DNA from: Bailinhaonella thermotolerans
GTDB taxonomy: Bacteria > Actinomycetota > Actinomycetes > Streptosporangiales > Streptosporangiaceae
Assembly (NCBI RefSeq): GCF_003594875.1
Contig: NZ_QZEY01000015.1
Span: 144,805-208,804 of the forward strand
Reading direction: 5' to 3'
Length of the DNA: 64,000 nt
The position numbers and the translations under genes were made by a program. The notes beneath the pieces were generated by a model. That model ran no database searches and was not told the DNA's origin. It saw only the letters and a program-made list of their open reading frames with translations. This document shows, one piece after another, positions 1 to 11,085 of this stretch (position 1 is its first letter; each line of letters begins with the position of its first letter).

Positions 1-53
1 GTGATAGTATTCACAAGCGTAGAGCAAAGTTCGATTTGACTCCCGGAGCGCCG

Positions 54-509
54 ATGCAGGCCAACGACGTGCGAATCCTTCGCAACGCCGCAATCCCCAC
101 CGGCGCGGTCGGCGTGATCGCCGCCCTCGTCTCCTGGATGCTCGCCGGATACAAGGGCGCCCTCGGCGCCGGCATCGGCATCCTCGTCGTGATGCTCTTC
201 TTCACGATCAGCCTCGTCGCCGTGACCTACGCCGGCCGCATCTCGCCCGCGATGATGGCGGCCGCCGCGCTGACCACCTACATCGTGAAGATCGTCGGCC
301 TCGGCCTGCTCGCGGCCTCCTTCGCCGACACCACGCTGTGGGCCCCCGCCGCGCTCGGCTGGGCCGTCATCGCCGGTACCCTCGTGTGGACCATGGCCGA
401 GGCCATCGGGTTCATGAAGTCGAAGCGGACCATCCTCGAGGGCGGCCCCGAGTCGCTGCCCGAGTGGGCGCGCAAGGCCGCGCAGGCCAAGGGGGCCCAA
501 TATGACTAG
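54..509 (+). CDS. atpI: ATP synthase protein I-like membrane protein
   Basis: A 151-residue integral membrane protein with four hydrophobic segments (about 12-32, 38-60, 68-90, 97-120) and a short charged cytoplasmic tail. Its place just before atpB fits the AtpI family, which is thought to help assemble the c-ring. Sequence conservation in this family is low, so position and topology are the main evidence. I chose ATG 54 because GGAG lies about 7 nt upstream; an in-frame TTG at 36 is a weaker option. The first 53 bases are non-coding and hold a small dyad (GTGA-N6-TCAC, 1-14). Confidence 0.75.
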   Translation: MQANDVRILRNAAIPTGAVGVIAALVSWMLAGYKGALGAGIGILVVMLFFTISLVAVTYAGRISPAMMAAAALTTYIVKIVGLGLLAASFADTTLWAPAALGWAVIAGTLVWTMAEAIGFMKSKRTILEGGPESLPEWARKAAQAKGAQYD

Positions 510-746
510 TCCCGGCCCGGCCTGCTATCGTCTGCCCCGCGAGGAGCGAGCGGGATCCATGCCCGAAAACGTGGCCCCGCCCTTTGGGCTGGGCTCACCC
601 CGATACGCAGACATTGTGCGGTCGGTGGGCTCCGTACGACGTCCCGTCTGGCTGGCTCGCGATCGCTTCCTACCCTGCCGCCACCCTGGGCTGAATTGCG
701 AGCAATCGCCCAGATCCCCGTTGACCGACACTGGAGGGAACGCCGC
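510..746. other. atpI-atpB intergenic region
   Basis: This 237-bp gap is longer than any other inside the ATP synthase operon. An open frame (502-750) overlaps the stop of atpI and the start of atpB, but only about 70% of its third codon positions are G/C against well over 90% in the neighbours, so I read it as non-coding. I see no clear terminator; it could hold an internal promoter for atpB. Confidence 0.5.
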
Positions 747-1857
<1,111 letters not shown>

Positions 1858-1890
1858 CGTTCGCTTTCTGACTGACGGAAGGCTGCAACC

Positions 1891-2448
1891 ATGATCACAG
1901 CAGCTTCGCTGCTCGCCGCTCCCAAGGAGGAGACCTTCAATCCTCTCCTCCCGGATCTCGGTGAGCTGATCTTCGGCGGTGTCGCGTTCATCGTCGTTCT
2001 CCTCGTCGTCGGCAAGCTCCTCACCCCGCGTATCCAGAAGACGCTCGAGGACCGCGCGGACGCCATCGAGGGTGGCCTCAAGCGGGCCGAGGACGCCCAG
2101 GCCGAGGCGCAGCGCACGCTCGCGCAGTACCGCGAGCAGCTCGCCGAGGCGCGTCACGAGGCCGCGCGGCTCCGTGAGGAGGCGCGCGAGCAGGGCGCCC
2201 AGATCAAGGCCGAGCTCCGCGAGGAGGCGCAGGCCGAGGCCCGCCGCCTCATCGAGGCCGCGCACGCCCAGATCGAGGCCGACCGCCAGCAGGCGATGAG
2301 CCAGCTCCGCGGGGAGATCGGCCGCCTCTCCACCGACCTCGCGAGCCGGATCGTCGGCGAGTCCCTCGAGGACGAGGCGCGCCAGCGCCGCATCGTCGAC
2401 CGGTTCCTTGACGAGCTGGAGAGCAGCAACACGCAGGCGGTCCGCTGA
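1891..2448 (+). CDS. atpF: F1Fo ATP synthase subunit b
   Basis: Peripheral stalk subunit b, 185 residues. One membrane helix near residues 27-47 (GELIFGGVAFIVVLLVVGKL) is followed by a long Ala/Glu/Arg-rich coiled coil to about residue 165. The N-terminal 20 or so residues before the helix are an extension typical of actinobacterial b subunits. Its stop overlaps the start of atpH (TGATG), which implies translational coupling. Confidence 0.95.
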   Translation: MITAASLLAAPKEETFNPLLPDLGELIFGGVAFIVVLLVVGKLLTPRIQKTLEDRADAIEGGLKRAEDAQAEAQRTLAQYREQLAEARHEAARLREEAREQGAQIKAELREEAQAEARRLIEAAHAQIEADRQQAMSQLRGEIGRLSTDLASRIVGESLEDEARQRRIVDRFLDELESSNTQAVR

Positions 2449-3248
2449 TGATGCGGGGCGCCAGCCGCACGGCCTACGACGAGGTCGCGGCACAGTTCGA
2501 CGAGGTGGCCGCCTCGGTCGAGCCGGGCGAGCTGTTCGAGGTCGTGGCCCTGCTCGACCGTGAGCACGGGCTGCGCCGTACGGTCTCCGACCCGGCTCGC
2601 CCGGCGGAGCAGAAGACGCAGATCGTGCGGGTCCTGCTCGAGGGCAAGGTGTCCGCGGCGACGCTCCGCGTCGTCGAGGCCGCCGTGGCCGTCAGGTGGG
2701 GCCGCAGCGGGGACCTGGGCGACACGCTCGAGCGCCTCGCGGTCTACGCGGCCGCCGACCGGGCGGACGCCGCCGGGCAGCTCGACGACCTGGAGGACGA
2801 GCTCTTCCGGTTCGGCCGCCTCATCGAGAGCAACCCGGAGCTGCGCAGCACGCTCGGCAACCCGGCGCTGCCGGCCGAGGGCAAGCGGGCCCTGCTGGCC
2901 CAGCTTCTCTCGGGCAAGGCCACGCCCGCCACGATCGCCCTGGTCAGCGAGGCGGCGACGCGCGCGCGGGGACGTAGCCTGGACAAGGGACTGGACCAGT
3001 TCGGCCAGTGGGTCGCGCAGCGCAAGCAGCGCCTGGTCGCCGTGGTGCGCAGCGCCGTGGCGCTGACCGAGGAGCAGAAGGCGCGCATCGGCGCCTGGCT
3101 CCGGGGCACCTACGGCCGTGAGGTCCACCTCAACATCGAAGTGGACCCGCAGGTCCTCGGTGGTTTCTCCGTCCGCGTGGGCGACGAGATCATCGACACG
3201 ACCATCGCGGGCCGCATGGAAGAAGTCCGCCGACGCCTCGCCGGCTAG
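2448..3248 (+). CDS. atpH: F1Fo ATP synthase subunit delta
   Basis: Delta subunit that links the b stalk to the top of F1. At 266 residues it is longer than the ~180-residue Escherichia coli protein, as is usual in Streptomyces relatives; it is not the b-delta fusion seen in mycobacteria. The C-terminal part shows the family signature, including LNIEVDPQVLGGFSVRVGDE and a final IDTTIAGRMEEVRRRL. The start ATG overlaps the atpF stop; a second ATG follows directly at 2451. Confidence 0.93.
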   Translation: MMRGASRTAYDEVAAQFDEVAASVEPGELFEVVALLDREHGLRRTVSDPARPAEQKTQIVRVLLEGKVSAATLRVVEAAVAVRWGRSGDLGDTLERLAVYAAADRADAAGQLDDLEDELFRFGRLIESNPELRSTLGNPALPAEGKRALLAQLLSGKATPATIALVSEAATRARGRSLDKGLDQFGQWVAQRKQRLVAVVRSAVALTEEQKARIGAWLRGTYGREVHLNIEVDPQVLGGFSVRVGDEIIDTTIAGRMEEVRRRLAG

Positions 3249-3299
3249 TACGCACGGGCCGGTCGGGAAAGTAATCAAGGAGACGGAGAGAAGACGAAG

Positions 3300-4949
3300 A
3301 TGGCGGAGCTGACGATCCGGCCGGACGAGATCCGGGACGCGCTTGAGCGCTTCGTCCAGGCGTACGAGCCGGAAGGCGCCGCGCGCGAGGAGATCGGGAC
3401 CGTCGTCGACTGTGGCGACGGCATCGCCCATGTCTCCGGCCTTCCCTCGGCGATGGCGAACGAGCTGCTGGAGTTCGAGGACGGCACGCGCGGCATGGCG
3501 CTGAACCTCGACACCCGGGAGATCGGTGTCGTTATCCTGGGCGACTTCAGCAAGATCGAGGAGGGCCAGACGGTCCGCCGCACGGGCGAGGTCCTGTCCG
3601 TGCCGGTCGGCGACGGCTTCCTCGGTCGCGTGATCGACCCCCTCGGCGAGCCCCTGGACGGCAAGGGCCCGATCGAGACCACCGAGCGCCGCGCGCTCGA
3701 GCTGCAGGCCCCCTCGGTCGTGCAGCGCCAGTCCGTGCGCGAGCCGCTCCAGACCGGCCTCAAGGCGATCGACGCGATGACGCCGATCGGCCGTGGCCAG
3801 CGCCAGCTCATCATCGGCGACCGCGGCACCGGCAAGACGGCCATCGCCGTGGACACCATCCTCAACCAGCGCGAGAACTGGCTGTCCGGCGACCCGAAGA
3901 AGCAGGTCCGCTGCATCTACGTCGCCGTCGGCCAGAAGGGCTCGACGATCGCGCAGGTGCGGGCCCGCCTCGAGGAGGCGGGCGCGATGGAGTACACCAC
4001 CATCGTGGCCGCGCCGGCGTCCGACCCCGCCGGTTACAAGTACATCGCCCCCTACACCGGCTCGGCCATCGGCCAGCACTGGATGTACCAGGGCAAGCAC
4101 GTCCTCATCGTCTTCGACGACCTGTCGAAGCAGGCCGACGCCTACCGCGCCGTCTCGCTGCTGCTGCGCCGCCCGCCGGGCCGCGAGGCGTTCCCCGGTG
4201 ACGTCTTCTACCTCCACTCCCGCCTGCTGGAGCGCTGCGCCAAGCTCTCCGACGACATGGGCGCGGGCTCGATGACCGGCCTGCCGATCATCGAGACCAA
4301 GGGCAACGACGTCTCGGCGTTCATCCCGACCAACGTCATCTCCATCACCGACGGCCAGTGCTTCCTGGAGACCGACCTCTTCAACCAGGGCGTGCGGCCG
4401 GCCATCAACGTCGGTATCTCCGTCTCCCGAGTCGGCGGTTCGGCGCAGATCAAGGCCATGCGCAAGGTCGCCGGTAACCTGAAGCTCTCCCTGTCGCAGT
4501 ACCGCGACCTGGAGGCCTTCGCCTCGTTCGCCTCCGACCTGGACGCGGCCTCCCGCGCCCAGCTCGAGCGCGGCGCCCGCCTGATCGAGCTCCTCAAGCA
4601 GCCGCAGTACAGCCCGTTCCCGGCCGAGAAGCAGGTCATCTCGGTGTGGGCCGGCACCACCGGCGAGCTGGACGAGGTCCCGATCGAGGACGTCCGCCGC
4701 TTCGAGGCCGAGTTCCTGGACTACGTCTCCCGGGACCACAAGGGCATCCTGGACGGCATCCGCGAGACCGGCGAGCTCCCGGACGACGCGATCACCTCCC
4801 TCAAGGACGCGATCACGGAGTTCAAGAAGGGCTTCCAGACGTCCGCGGGCGAGCTGCTGGTCCAGGACGAGCCGGTCGAGGCGCTCGACAAGAGCGAGGT
4901 CGGCCAGGAGAAGATCGTCCGCAACGTCCCCAAGGCCGAGAAGAAGTAG
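3300..4949 (+). CDS. atpA: F1Fo ATP synthase subunit alpha
   Basis: Non-catalytic nucleotide-binding subunit of F1, 549 residues. The Walker A motif GDRGTGKT sits at about 173-180, the Walker B region reads [11 protein letters not shown], and the arginine-finger region SRVGGSAQ is present. The C-terminal tail ends in a charged actinobacterial extension (KAEKK). It is separated from atpG by only 3 bp. An AAGGAGA-type site lies 5' of ATG 3300. Confidence 0.97.
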   Translation: MAELTIRPDEIRDALERFVQAYEPEGAAREEIGTVVDCGDGIAHVSGLPSAMANELLEFEDGTRGMALNLDTREIGVVILGDFSKIEEGQTVRRTGEVLSVPVGDGFLGRVIDPLGEPLDGKGPIETTERRALELQAPSVVQRQSVREPLQTGLKAIDAMTPIGRGQRQLIIGDRGTGKTAIAVDTILNQRENWLSGDPKKQVRCIYVAVGQKGSTIAQVRARLEEAGAMEYTTIVAAPASDPAGYKYIAPYTGSAIGQHWMYQGKHVLIVFDDLSKQADAYRAVSLLLRRPPGREAFPGDVFYLHSRLLERCAKLSDDMGAGSMTGLPIIETKGNDVSAFIPTNVISITDGQCFLETDLFNQGVRPAINVGISVSRVGGSAQIKAMRKVAGNLKLSLSQYRDLEAFASFASDLDAASRAQLERGARLIELLKQPQYSPFPAEKQVISVWAGTTGELDEVPIEDVRRFEAEFLDYVSRDHKGILDGIRETGELPDDAITSLKDAITEFKKGFQTSAGELLVQDEPVEALDKSEVGQEKIVRNVPKAEKK

Positions 4950-4952
4950 CGC

Positions 4953-5861
4953 ATGGGAGCCCAGCTAAGGCTGCTGCGGCGGCGGGTCTCGGCGGTCAAG
5001 TCGATCGCCAAGGTCACGCGCGCCCAGGAGCTCATCGCCTCCTCCCGCATCATGAAGGCGCAGCAGCGGGTCGCCGCCGCCGTGCCGTACGAGCGGGAGA
5101 TCACGCGAGCGGTGACCGCCGTGCTGAGCAACAGCGCGTCGGTCGACCACCCGCTGACAGCGACCGTGGAGAACCCGACCCGTGCCGCGGTGCTGGTCGT
5201 CACCTCCGACCGGGGCTTCTGCGGCGGCTTCAACGCCGCCGTGCTCCGGGAGACCGAGGCGCTCGCGGGCCTGCTGCGCGGCGAGGGCATCGAGCCGACC
5301 CCCTTCGTCACCGGCCGTAAGGGCCTGGCGTGGCACCGGTTCCGGGGCCGCGAGATGGGCGGCGAGTGGGACGGCTTCTCGGACAACCCCGCCTACGCGG
5401 ACGCCAAGCGCATCGCGGAGACGCTGATCGAGGCGTTCCGCAAGCCGGCGGACGAGGGCGGCGTGGACGAGATCCACATCGTCTACACCCAGTTCATCTC
5501 GATGCTGACGCAGAAGGTCCAGGTCACCCGGGTCCTTCCGCTGCAGGTCGAGGAGGCCGAGGTGGAGTCGAGCGAGGTGCCTCCGTACTACGAGTTCGAG
5601 CCCTCGGCCGAGGCCGTGCTGAACGAGCTGCTGCCGCGCTACGTCGAGTCCCGCATCTACAACGCGCTGCTGCAGTCGGCCGCCTCGGAGCTGGCCGCCC
5701 GCCGCCGCGCGATGAAGTCCGCGACCGACAACGCCAACGAGATGATCGACGTCCTGACCCGGGAGATGAACCAGGCCCGGCAGGCGGAGATCACCCAGGA
5801 AATCAGTGAGATCGTCGGCGGCGCCAACGCGCTCGCGGACGCCTCCGCGGGGAAAGAGTGA
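4953..5861 (+). CDS. atpG: F1Fo ATP synthase subunit gamma
   Basis: Central rotor shaft, 302 residues. The N-terminal helix starts MGAQLRLLRRRVSAVKSIAK and the C-terminal helix carries the conserved NANEMIDVLTREMNQARQ pattern, which together form the coiled coil in the alpha3beta3 cavity. VTSDRGFCGGFN is the conserved Rossmann-like core motif. The start lies 3 bp after the atpA stop, so its ribosome binding site is inside atpA. Confidence 0.96.
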   Translation: MGAQLRLLRRRVSAVKSIAKVTRAQELIASSRIMKAQQRVAAAVPYEREITRAVTAVLSNSASVDHPLTATVENPTRAAVLVVTSDRGFCGGFNAAVLRETEALAGLLRGEGIEPTPFVTGRKGLAWHRFRGREMGGEWDGFSDNPAYADAKRIAETLIEAFRKPADEGGVDEIHIVYTQFISMLTQKVQVTRVLPLQVEEAEVESSEVPPYYEFEPSAEAVLNELLPRYVESRIYNALLQSAASELAARRRAMKSATDNANEMIDVLTREMNQARQAEITQEISEIVGGANALADASAGKE

Positions 5862-5871
5862 GATTCCATAA

Positions 5872-7299
<1,428 letters not shown>

Positions 7300-7318
7300 C
7301 CTGATCCACTGAGGCAGC

Positions 7319-7350
7319 CGGTACGGCTCGCGCCCGCGTGAGCCGTACCG
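7319..7350 (+). promoter_or_regulatory. Hairpin between atpD and atpC
   Basis: Perfect 11-bp arms CGGTACGGCTC (7319-7329) and GAGCCGTACCG (7340-7350) enclose a 10-nt loop. It lies between the atpD stop and the atpC ribosome binding site and is related to the GCCGTACGGC element seen throughout the window. It has no U tract, so it may stabilise mRNA or weakly attenuate atpC rather than terminate fully (inference). Confidence 0.6.
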
Positions 7351-7375
7351 CTACCCAAGGGAAGGAACGAGAGAA

Positions 7376-7777
7376 GTGGCAAAGCTGCGAGTCGGCGTCG
7401 TCTCGCCCGAGCGCGAGGTGTGGACCGGCGAGGCCGACATGGTGGTCGCCAAGACCATCGACGGTGAGATCGGCATCATGCCGAACGCCGCGCCCGTGCT
7501 CGGCGTGCTCGTCGAGGGCGGCGTGCTCCGGCTGAAGGGCACCGACCGCGGTGACTTCGCCGCCGCGGTGCACGGGGGCTTCCTGGCGTGCTCCGGCGAC
7601 GAGGTCTCGATCCTGGCCGAGCGCGCCGAGCTCGGCGAGGAGGTCGACGTGCAGCGTGCGCGCGACGCCCTCCAGCGGGCCGAGGAGTCCCAGGCGTCCG
7701 GCGAGTCGGGCGAGGAGTACGTCGCCCGCGCCGCGCGCGCCAGGGCCCGTCTCCGCGCCGCCGGCGAAGACGTCTGA
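7376..7777 (+). CDS. atpC: F1Fo ATP synthase subunit epsilon
   Basis: Epsilon subunit, 133 residues. The N-terminal beta-sandwich has the conserved opening LRVGVVSPEREVWTGEADMV and the motif GEIGIMPNAAPVLG (LPGHAP in many other bacteria), followed by a helical C-terminal part that can inhibit ATP hydrolysis in this family. GTG 7376 is preceded by GAGAGAA. It is the last gene of the operon, followed by a strong hairpin. Confidence 0.94.
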   Translation: MAKLRVGVVSPEREVWTGEADMVVAKTIDGEIGIMPNAAPVLGVLVEGGVLRLKGTDRGDFAAAVHGGFLACSGDEVSILAERAELGEEVDVQRARDALQRAEESQASGESGEEYVARAARARARLRAAGEDV

Positions 7778-7797
7778 TCACCCGAGCGTCGACGAGA

Positions 7798-7831
7798 AGG
7801 GCGCGGCTCTCCCTGCGGAGAGCCGCGCCCT
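7798..7831 (+). terminator. Terminator of the ATP synthase operon
   Basis: A perfect 15-bp stem, AGGGCGCGGCTCTCC (7798-7812) and its complement (7817-7831), with a 4-nt loop, 20 bp after the atpC stop. It is followed by TCCCGTTTCCCG, a weak T-rich tail as is common in actinobacteria. It also faces the 3' end of the opposite-strand gene that ends at 7864, so it could work in both directions. Confidence 0.85.
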
Positions 7832-7863
7832 TCCCGTTTCCCGCCCCTGCCGCTCCCGGCGGG

Positions 7864-8460
7864 TCAGGCGCGGGAGCCGCCCGGCCTCCAGAGGACCTCG
7901 TTGCCGTCGGCGGCGACGCGGCAGAGGATGAAGAGCAGGTCCGAGAGCCGGTTGAGGTACTTCGCCGTCAGCGGGTTCATGGTGTCGCCGTGGGCCTCCA
8001 GGGCGGCCCAGGCGGTGCGCTCGGCGCGGCGGACCACCGTGCGGGCGACGTGCAGCAGGGCCGCGCCCGGGGTGCCGCCGGGCAGGACGAAGCTGCGCAG
8101 CGGCGTGAGGCGCTGGTTGAAGACGTCGCACTGCTCCTCCAGCCAGGAGATGTACGACTCGTCCACGCGCAGCGGCGGGAACTCGGGGTTCTCGACGACG
8201 GGGGCGCACAGGTCGGCGCCGACGTCGAACAGTTCGTTCTGGACCCGCCCCAGGACCTCGACGACGTCCTCCGGCAGCCCGCCCATCGTGATCGCGACGC
8301 CGATGGCGCTGTTGGCCTCGTCGGTGTCGGCGTAGGCGGCCAGGCGCGGGTCGGTCTTGCGGGTCCGGCTCATGTCGCCGAGCGCGGTGGTGCCGTCGTC
8401 GCCGGTCTTGGTGTAGATGTGGGAGAGGACGACCGGTTTGTCCTTGTCGGCTCGAGTCAT
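7864..8460 (-). CDS. PduO-type corrinoid adenosyltransferase
   Basis: Cob(I)alamin adenosyltransferase, 198 residues, which transfers the adenosyl group of ATP to cob(I)alamin to form coenzyme B12. The N-terminal motif YTKTGDDGTTALGD (16-29) binds ATP and the helix RTVVRRAERTAW carries the conserved arginines. Length matches the soluble PduO family. It is convergent with atpC. Its product is the cofactor of two mutases encoded in this window (9062 and 29398), so it likely serves them. ATG 8460 is preferred over an upstream in-frame ATG at 8532. Confidence 0.92.
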   Translation of the reverse strand: MTRADKDKPVVLSHIYTKTGDDGTTALGDMSRTRKTDPRLAAYADTDEANSAIGVAITMGGLPEDVVEVLGRVQNELFDVGADLCAPVVENPEFPPLRVDESYISWLEEQCDVFNQRLTPLRSFVLPGGTPGAALLHVARTVVRRAERTAWAALEAHGDTMNPLTAKYLNRLSDLLFILCRVAADGNEVLWRPGGSRA

Positions 8461-8567
8461 CTGACCAGCGTAACGGGACGCCGGATTCCCTTCCGAATCA
8501 CCATATGGCATCGTGTGAACACGAGAGGTCATCTCGGAAGGCCACCTGACAGCCGGGGGAGGCCCGC

Positions 8568-8627
8568 GTGGCGAAGGTCACGAGGTCTCGCGCGATCAAG
8601 CGCGTCCGCCGCCCCGCTTCCAGGTAA
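8568..8627 (+). CDS. Possible 19-residue basic micro-protein
   Basis: GTG GCG AAG ... TAA encodes a very basic peptide beginning VAKVTRSRAIKRVRR. It has a good ribosome binding site (GGGGGAGG, 8555-8562) 5 nt before the GTG, and the hairpin at 8748 could end its transcript. I do not recognise the peptide; the case rests on the Shine-Dalgarno, the Lys/Arg-rich composition and clean termination. Confidence 0.3.
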   Translation: MAKVTRSRAIKRVRRPASR

Positions 8628-8747
8628 GTGCCGCCGGTCGTGAAGGTCCCGCTCCGCCGCGCGCAGCGCCGGTGGGCGGTGCCCGTCGCCCGGCGGCATG
8701 GGCACGCCCGGCGGGTCATCGGGGGTCCGCCGCGCCGCCATAGTGAA

Positions 8748-8777
8748 ACGGGTCCCGGCCCATCACCCGGGACCCGT
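8748..8777. terminator. Isolated terminator-like hairpin
   Basis: Perfect 11-bp stem ACGGGTCCCGG / CCGGGACCCGT (8748-8758, 8767-8777) with an 8-nt loop, in non-coding DNA. It may end a short transcript from the 19-codon ORF at 8568 or block read-through toward ecm. Confidence 0.5.
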
Positions 8778-9011
8778 CCCCCCGAGCGGCCGGACCCGCC
8801 CGCCTTCCCGGTGATCGCGCGCTTCCCGGCGACCGCGTGTCCTCGGGGTGTTCGCGCCCCTTCCCGGCGCTCGGGTGCCACCCTCGCCCTCTGCCGCACG
8901 CGATCGCCCCGGCGCCCGCGCGGGGCCGCCCGCGTGGCCGTACGGCGGACGCGGGCCGTACGGCCGGGCGGAGGCGGCCCGGTGGCCGTACGGGGAGAGG
9001 GGCCCGGCGGG

Positions 9012-9043
9012 TACTTACGCGGGAAGTTACCCGCGAGTAGAAT
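9012..9043 (+). promoter_or_regulatory. ecm promoter with overlapping operator palindrome
   Basis: A -10 box TAGAAT (9038-9043) and a -35-like TTACGC (9015-9020) are spaced by 17 bp. Between and over them lies a dyad: TACT-ta-CGCGGG-aagtta-CCCGCG-AGTA (9012-9039). The dyad covers the promoter, as expected for a repressor site. The regulator is not identified; a TetR gene lies at 11764. Confidence 0.55.
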
Positions 9044-9061
9044 TCGCGTCGGGAGGCGCGG

Positions 9062-10981
9062 ATGGGATCCAGGCCCTGGCTCATGCGGACCTACGCGGGA
9101 CACTCCTCGGCTCGCGCGTCCAACGCGCTCTATCGCGCGAACCTGGACAAGGGGCAGACGGGGCTCTCGGTGGCCTTCGACCTGCCCACGCAGACGGGGT
9201 ACGACCCGGATCACGAGCTCGCGGCGGGTGAGGTGGGACGGGTCGGCGTGCCGGTGGCGCACCTGGGGGACATGCGCGAGCTGTTCGACGGCATCCCGCT
9301 CGACCGGATGAACACCTCGATGACGATCAACGCGCCCGCGCTGTGGATGCTGGCGCTCTACCTGGTGGCGGCCGAGGAACGGGGGATCGACCCGCGGGCG
9401 CTGGCCGGGACCACGCAGAACGACATCATCAAGGAATACCTCTCACGGGGCACGCACGTGTTCCCGCCGGAGCCCTCGCTGCGGCTGACCGCCGACCTCG
9501 TGGCGTACGCCGTGGAACGCCTGCCCGCCTGGAACCCGATCAACGTCTGCTCGTACCACCTGCAGGAGGCCGGGGCCACGCCCGTGCAGGAGATCGCGTT
9601 CACGCTCAGCGCCGCCACCGCCGTCCTCGACGCCGTGGCGGCGCGGGTCCCGGCCGAGCGGATGCCGTCCGTCGTCGGCCGCATGTCGTTCTTCGTGAAC
9701 GCGGGCGTGCGGTTCGTCGAGGAGATGTGCAAGATGCGGGCGTTCACCCGGTTGTGGGATGAACTGACCCGCGAGCGGTACGGCGTGGCCGACGCGCGGC
9801 TGCGCCGGTTCAGGTACGGCGTGCAGGTGAACTCACTCGGCCTGACCGAGGCGCAGCCGGAGAACAACGTGCAGCGGATCACGCTGGAGATGCTGGGCGT
9901 GACGTTGTCCGCGCACGCCCGCGCCCGCGCGATCCAGCTCCCTGCCTGGAACGAGGCGCTGGGGCTGCCGCGCCCGTGGGACCAGCAGTGGTCGCTGCGC
10001 GTCCAGCAGGTCCTCGCCTACGAGACCGACCTGCTGGAGTACGGCGACCTGTTCGACGGCTCCCACGTGGTCGAGGCCAAGGTCGCGGAGCTGTGCGCGG
10101 CGGCGCGGGCGGAGATGGCGCGGGTCGGCGCGCTGGGCGGCCCGGTGGCCGCCGTGGAGTACATGAAGGGCGAGCTGGTCGCCGCCCACGCCGAGCGCCG
10201 CCGCCGCGTCGAGTCGGGGGAGCAGGTCGTCGTCGGCGTCAACGCGTTCACCACCACCGAGCCGTCGCCGCTGGCCGCCGCCGGGGCCGTCCACGCGCCG
10301 GACCCGTCCGCCGAGGCACGGGCCGTCGCGGCCGTACGCCGGTGGCGGGCGCGGCGCGACGCGGGAGCCGTGGCGGCGGCGCTGGCGCGGCTGCGCGCGG
10401 AGGCGGGCGACCCTGAGGTCAACCTCATGCCGGCCACGCTGGAGTGCGCCCGCGCGGGCGTGACGACGGGGGAGTGGGCCGGGACGCTGCGCGAGGTCTT
10501 CGGGGAGTACCGCGCGCCCACGGGCCTGGCCCGGGTGGCCCCGGCGGACTCGTCCGTGCGCGGCCTCGTGCGGGCCAAGGCGGCCGAGCGCGGCGGCCGG
10601 TTGCGCCTGCTGATCGCCAAGCCCGGCCTCGACGGCCACTCCAACGGGGCCGAGCAGATCGCGGTCGCGGCGCGGGACGCCGGGTTCGAGGTCGTCTACG
10701 CGGGCATCCGGCTCACGCCCGCCCAGATCGTCGCCGCGGCCGTCGCCGAGGACGTGGACTGCGTGGGCGTCTCGATCCTGTCCGGTTCGCACCGCGAGCT
10801 CGTCCCCCGCGTCGTCGAGGGGCTGCGCGAGGCCGGGGCCGGGGACGTCCCGGTCGTGGTCGGCGGCATCATCCCGCCAGGGGACGCCGCCGAGCTTCTC
10901 GCCGGGGGCGTCGCGGCCGTCTTCACCCCGAAGGACTACGACGTGTCCCGCATCCTCCGCGAGATCGTGGAACTGCTCTGA
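9062..10981 (+). CDS. ecm: Ethylmalonyl-CoA mutase (MeaA/Ecm type)
   Basis: Adenosylcobalamin-dependent acyl-CoA mutase of 639 residues that converts ethylmalonyl-CoA to methylsuccinyl-CoA in the ethylmalonyl-CoA pathway. The N-terminal TIM barrel begins RPWLMRTYAGHSSARASNAL and the C-terminal cobalamin domain holds the base-off motif DGHSNG with His526 and a later GG (VVGGIIP). Tyr11 and Arg129 (KEYLSRGTHVFPP) match the residues that hold a dicarboxylyl-CoA substrate in methylmalonyl-CoA mutase. No crotonyl-CoA carboxylase/reductase gene lies beside it here, unlike in Streptomyces. GGGAGG precedes ATG 9062. Confidence 0.88.
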   Translation: MGSRPWLMRTYAGHSSARASNALYRANLDKGQTGLSVAFDLPTQTGYDPDHELAAGEVGRVGVPVAHLGDMRELFDGIPLDRMNTSMTINAPALWMLALYLVAAEERGIDPRALAGTTQNDIIKEYLSRGTHVFPPEPSLRLTADLVAYAVERLPAWNPINVCSYHLQEAGATPVQEIAFTLSAATAVLDAVAARVPAERMPSVVGRMSFFVNAGVRFVEEMCKMRAFTRLWDELTRERYGVADARLRRFRYGVQVNSLGLTEAQPENNVQRITLEMLGVTLSAHARARAIQLPAWNEALGLPRPWDQQWSLRVQQVLAYETDLLEYGDLFDGSHVVEAKVAELCAAARAEMARVGALGGPVAAVEYMKGELVAAHAERRRRVESGEQVVVGVNAFTTTEPSPLAAAGAVHAPDPSAEARAVAAVRRWRARRDAGAVAAALARLRAEAGDPEVNLMPATLECARAGVTTGEWAGTLREVFGEYRAPTGLARVAPADSSVRGLVRAKAAERGGRLRLLIAKPGLDGHSNGAEQIAVAARDAGFEVVYAGIRLTPAQIVAAAVAEDVDCVGVSILSGSHRELVPRVVEGLREAGAGDVPVVVGGIIPPGDAAELLAGGVAAVFTPKDYDVSRILREIVELL

Positions 10982-11085
10982 GCCGCGCGCGCAGGGGATT
11001 GATCTGATCGTTCCCTGAATGAGTCTTGTCCGTTTCGTCGGATTCCTACTCTCGTCCCACCCCGAGCAAGGAGTCCGTCAAGGTC

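Larger units (their letters stand above)
8461..9061. other. 600-bp gap before the ethylmalonyl-CoA mutase gene
   Basis: This gap holds a possible 19-codon ORF (8568-8627), a perfect hairpin (8748-8777), three CCGTACGG elements (8938, 8956, 8985) and a promoter-operator region next to ecm (9012-9043). The rest is G/C-rich sequence without credible coding potential; several open frames on both strands have no consistent codon bias and no ribosome binding site. Confidence 0.7.

Noticed and set aside
2154..4739. Very long open frames antisense to the ATP synthase and many other genes
   Set aside because: In DNA with nearly all G/C third positions, antisense and shifted frames stay open by composition. 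Real genes are fixed by motifs on the other strand.
8461..9061. Cobalamin riboswitch upstream of ecm
   Set aside because: I looked for the B12-box type GCCACTG context and a long paired leader; only a promoter-operator close to the start was found.
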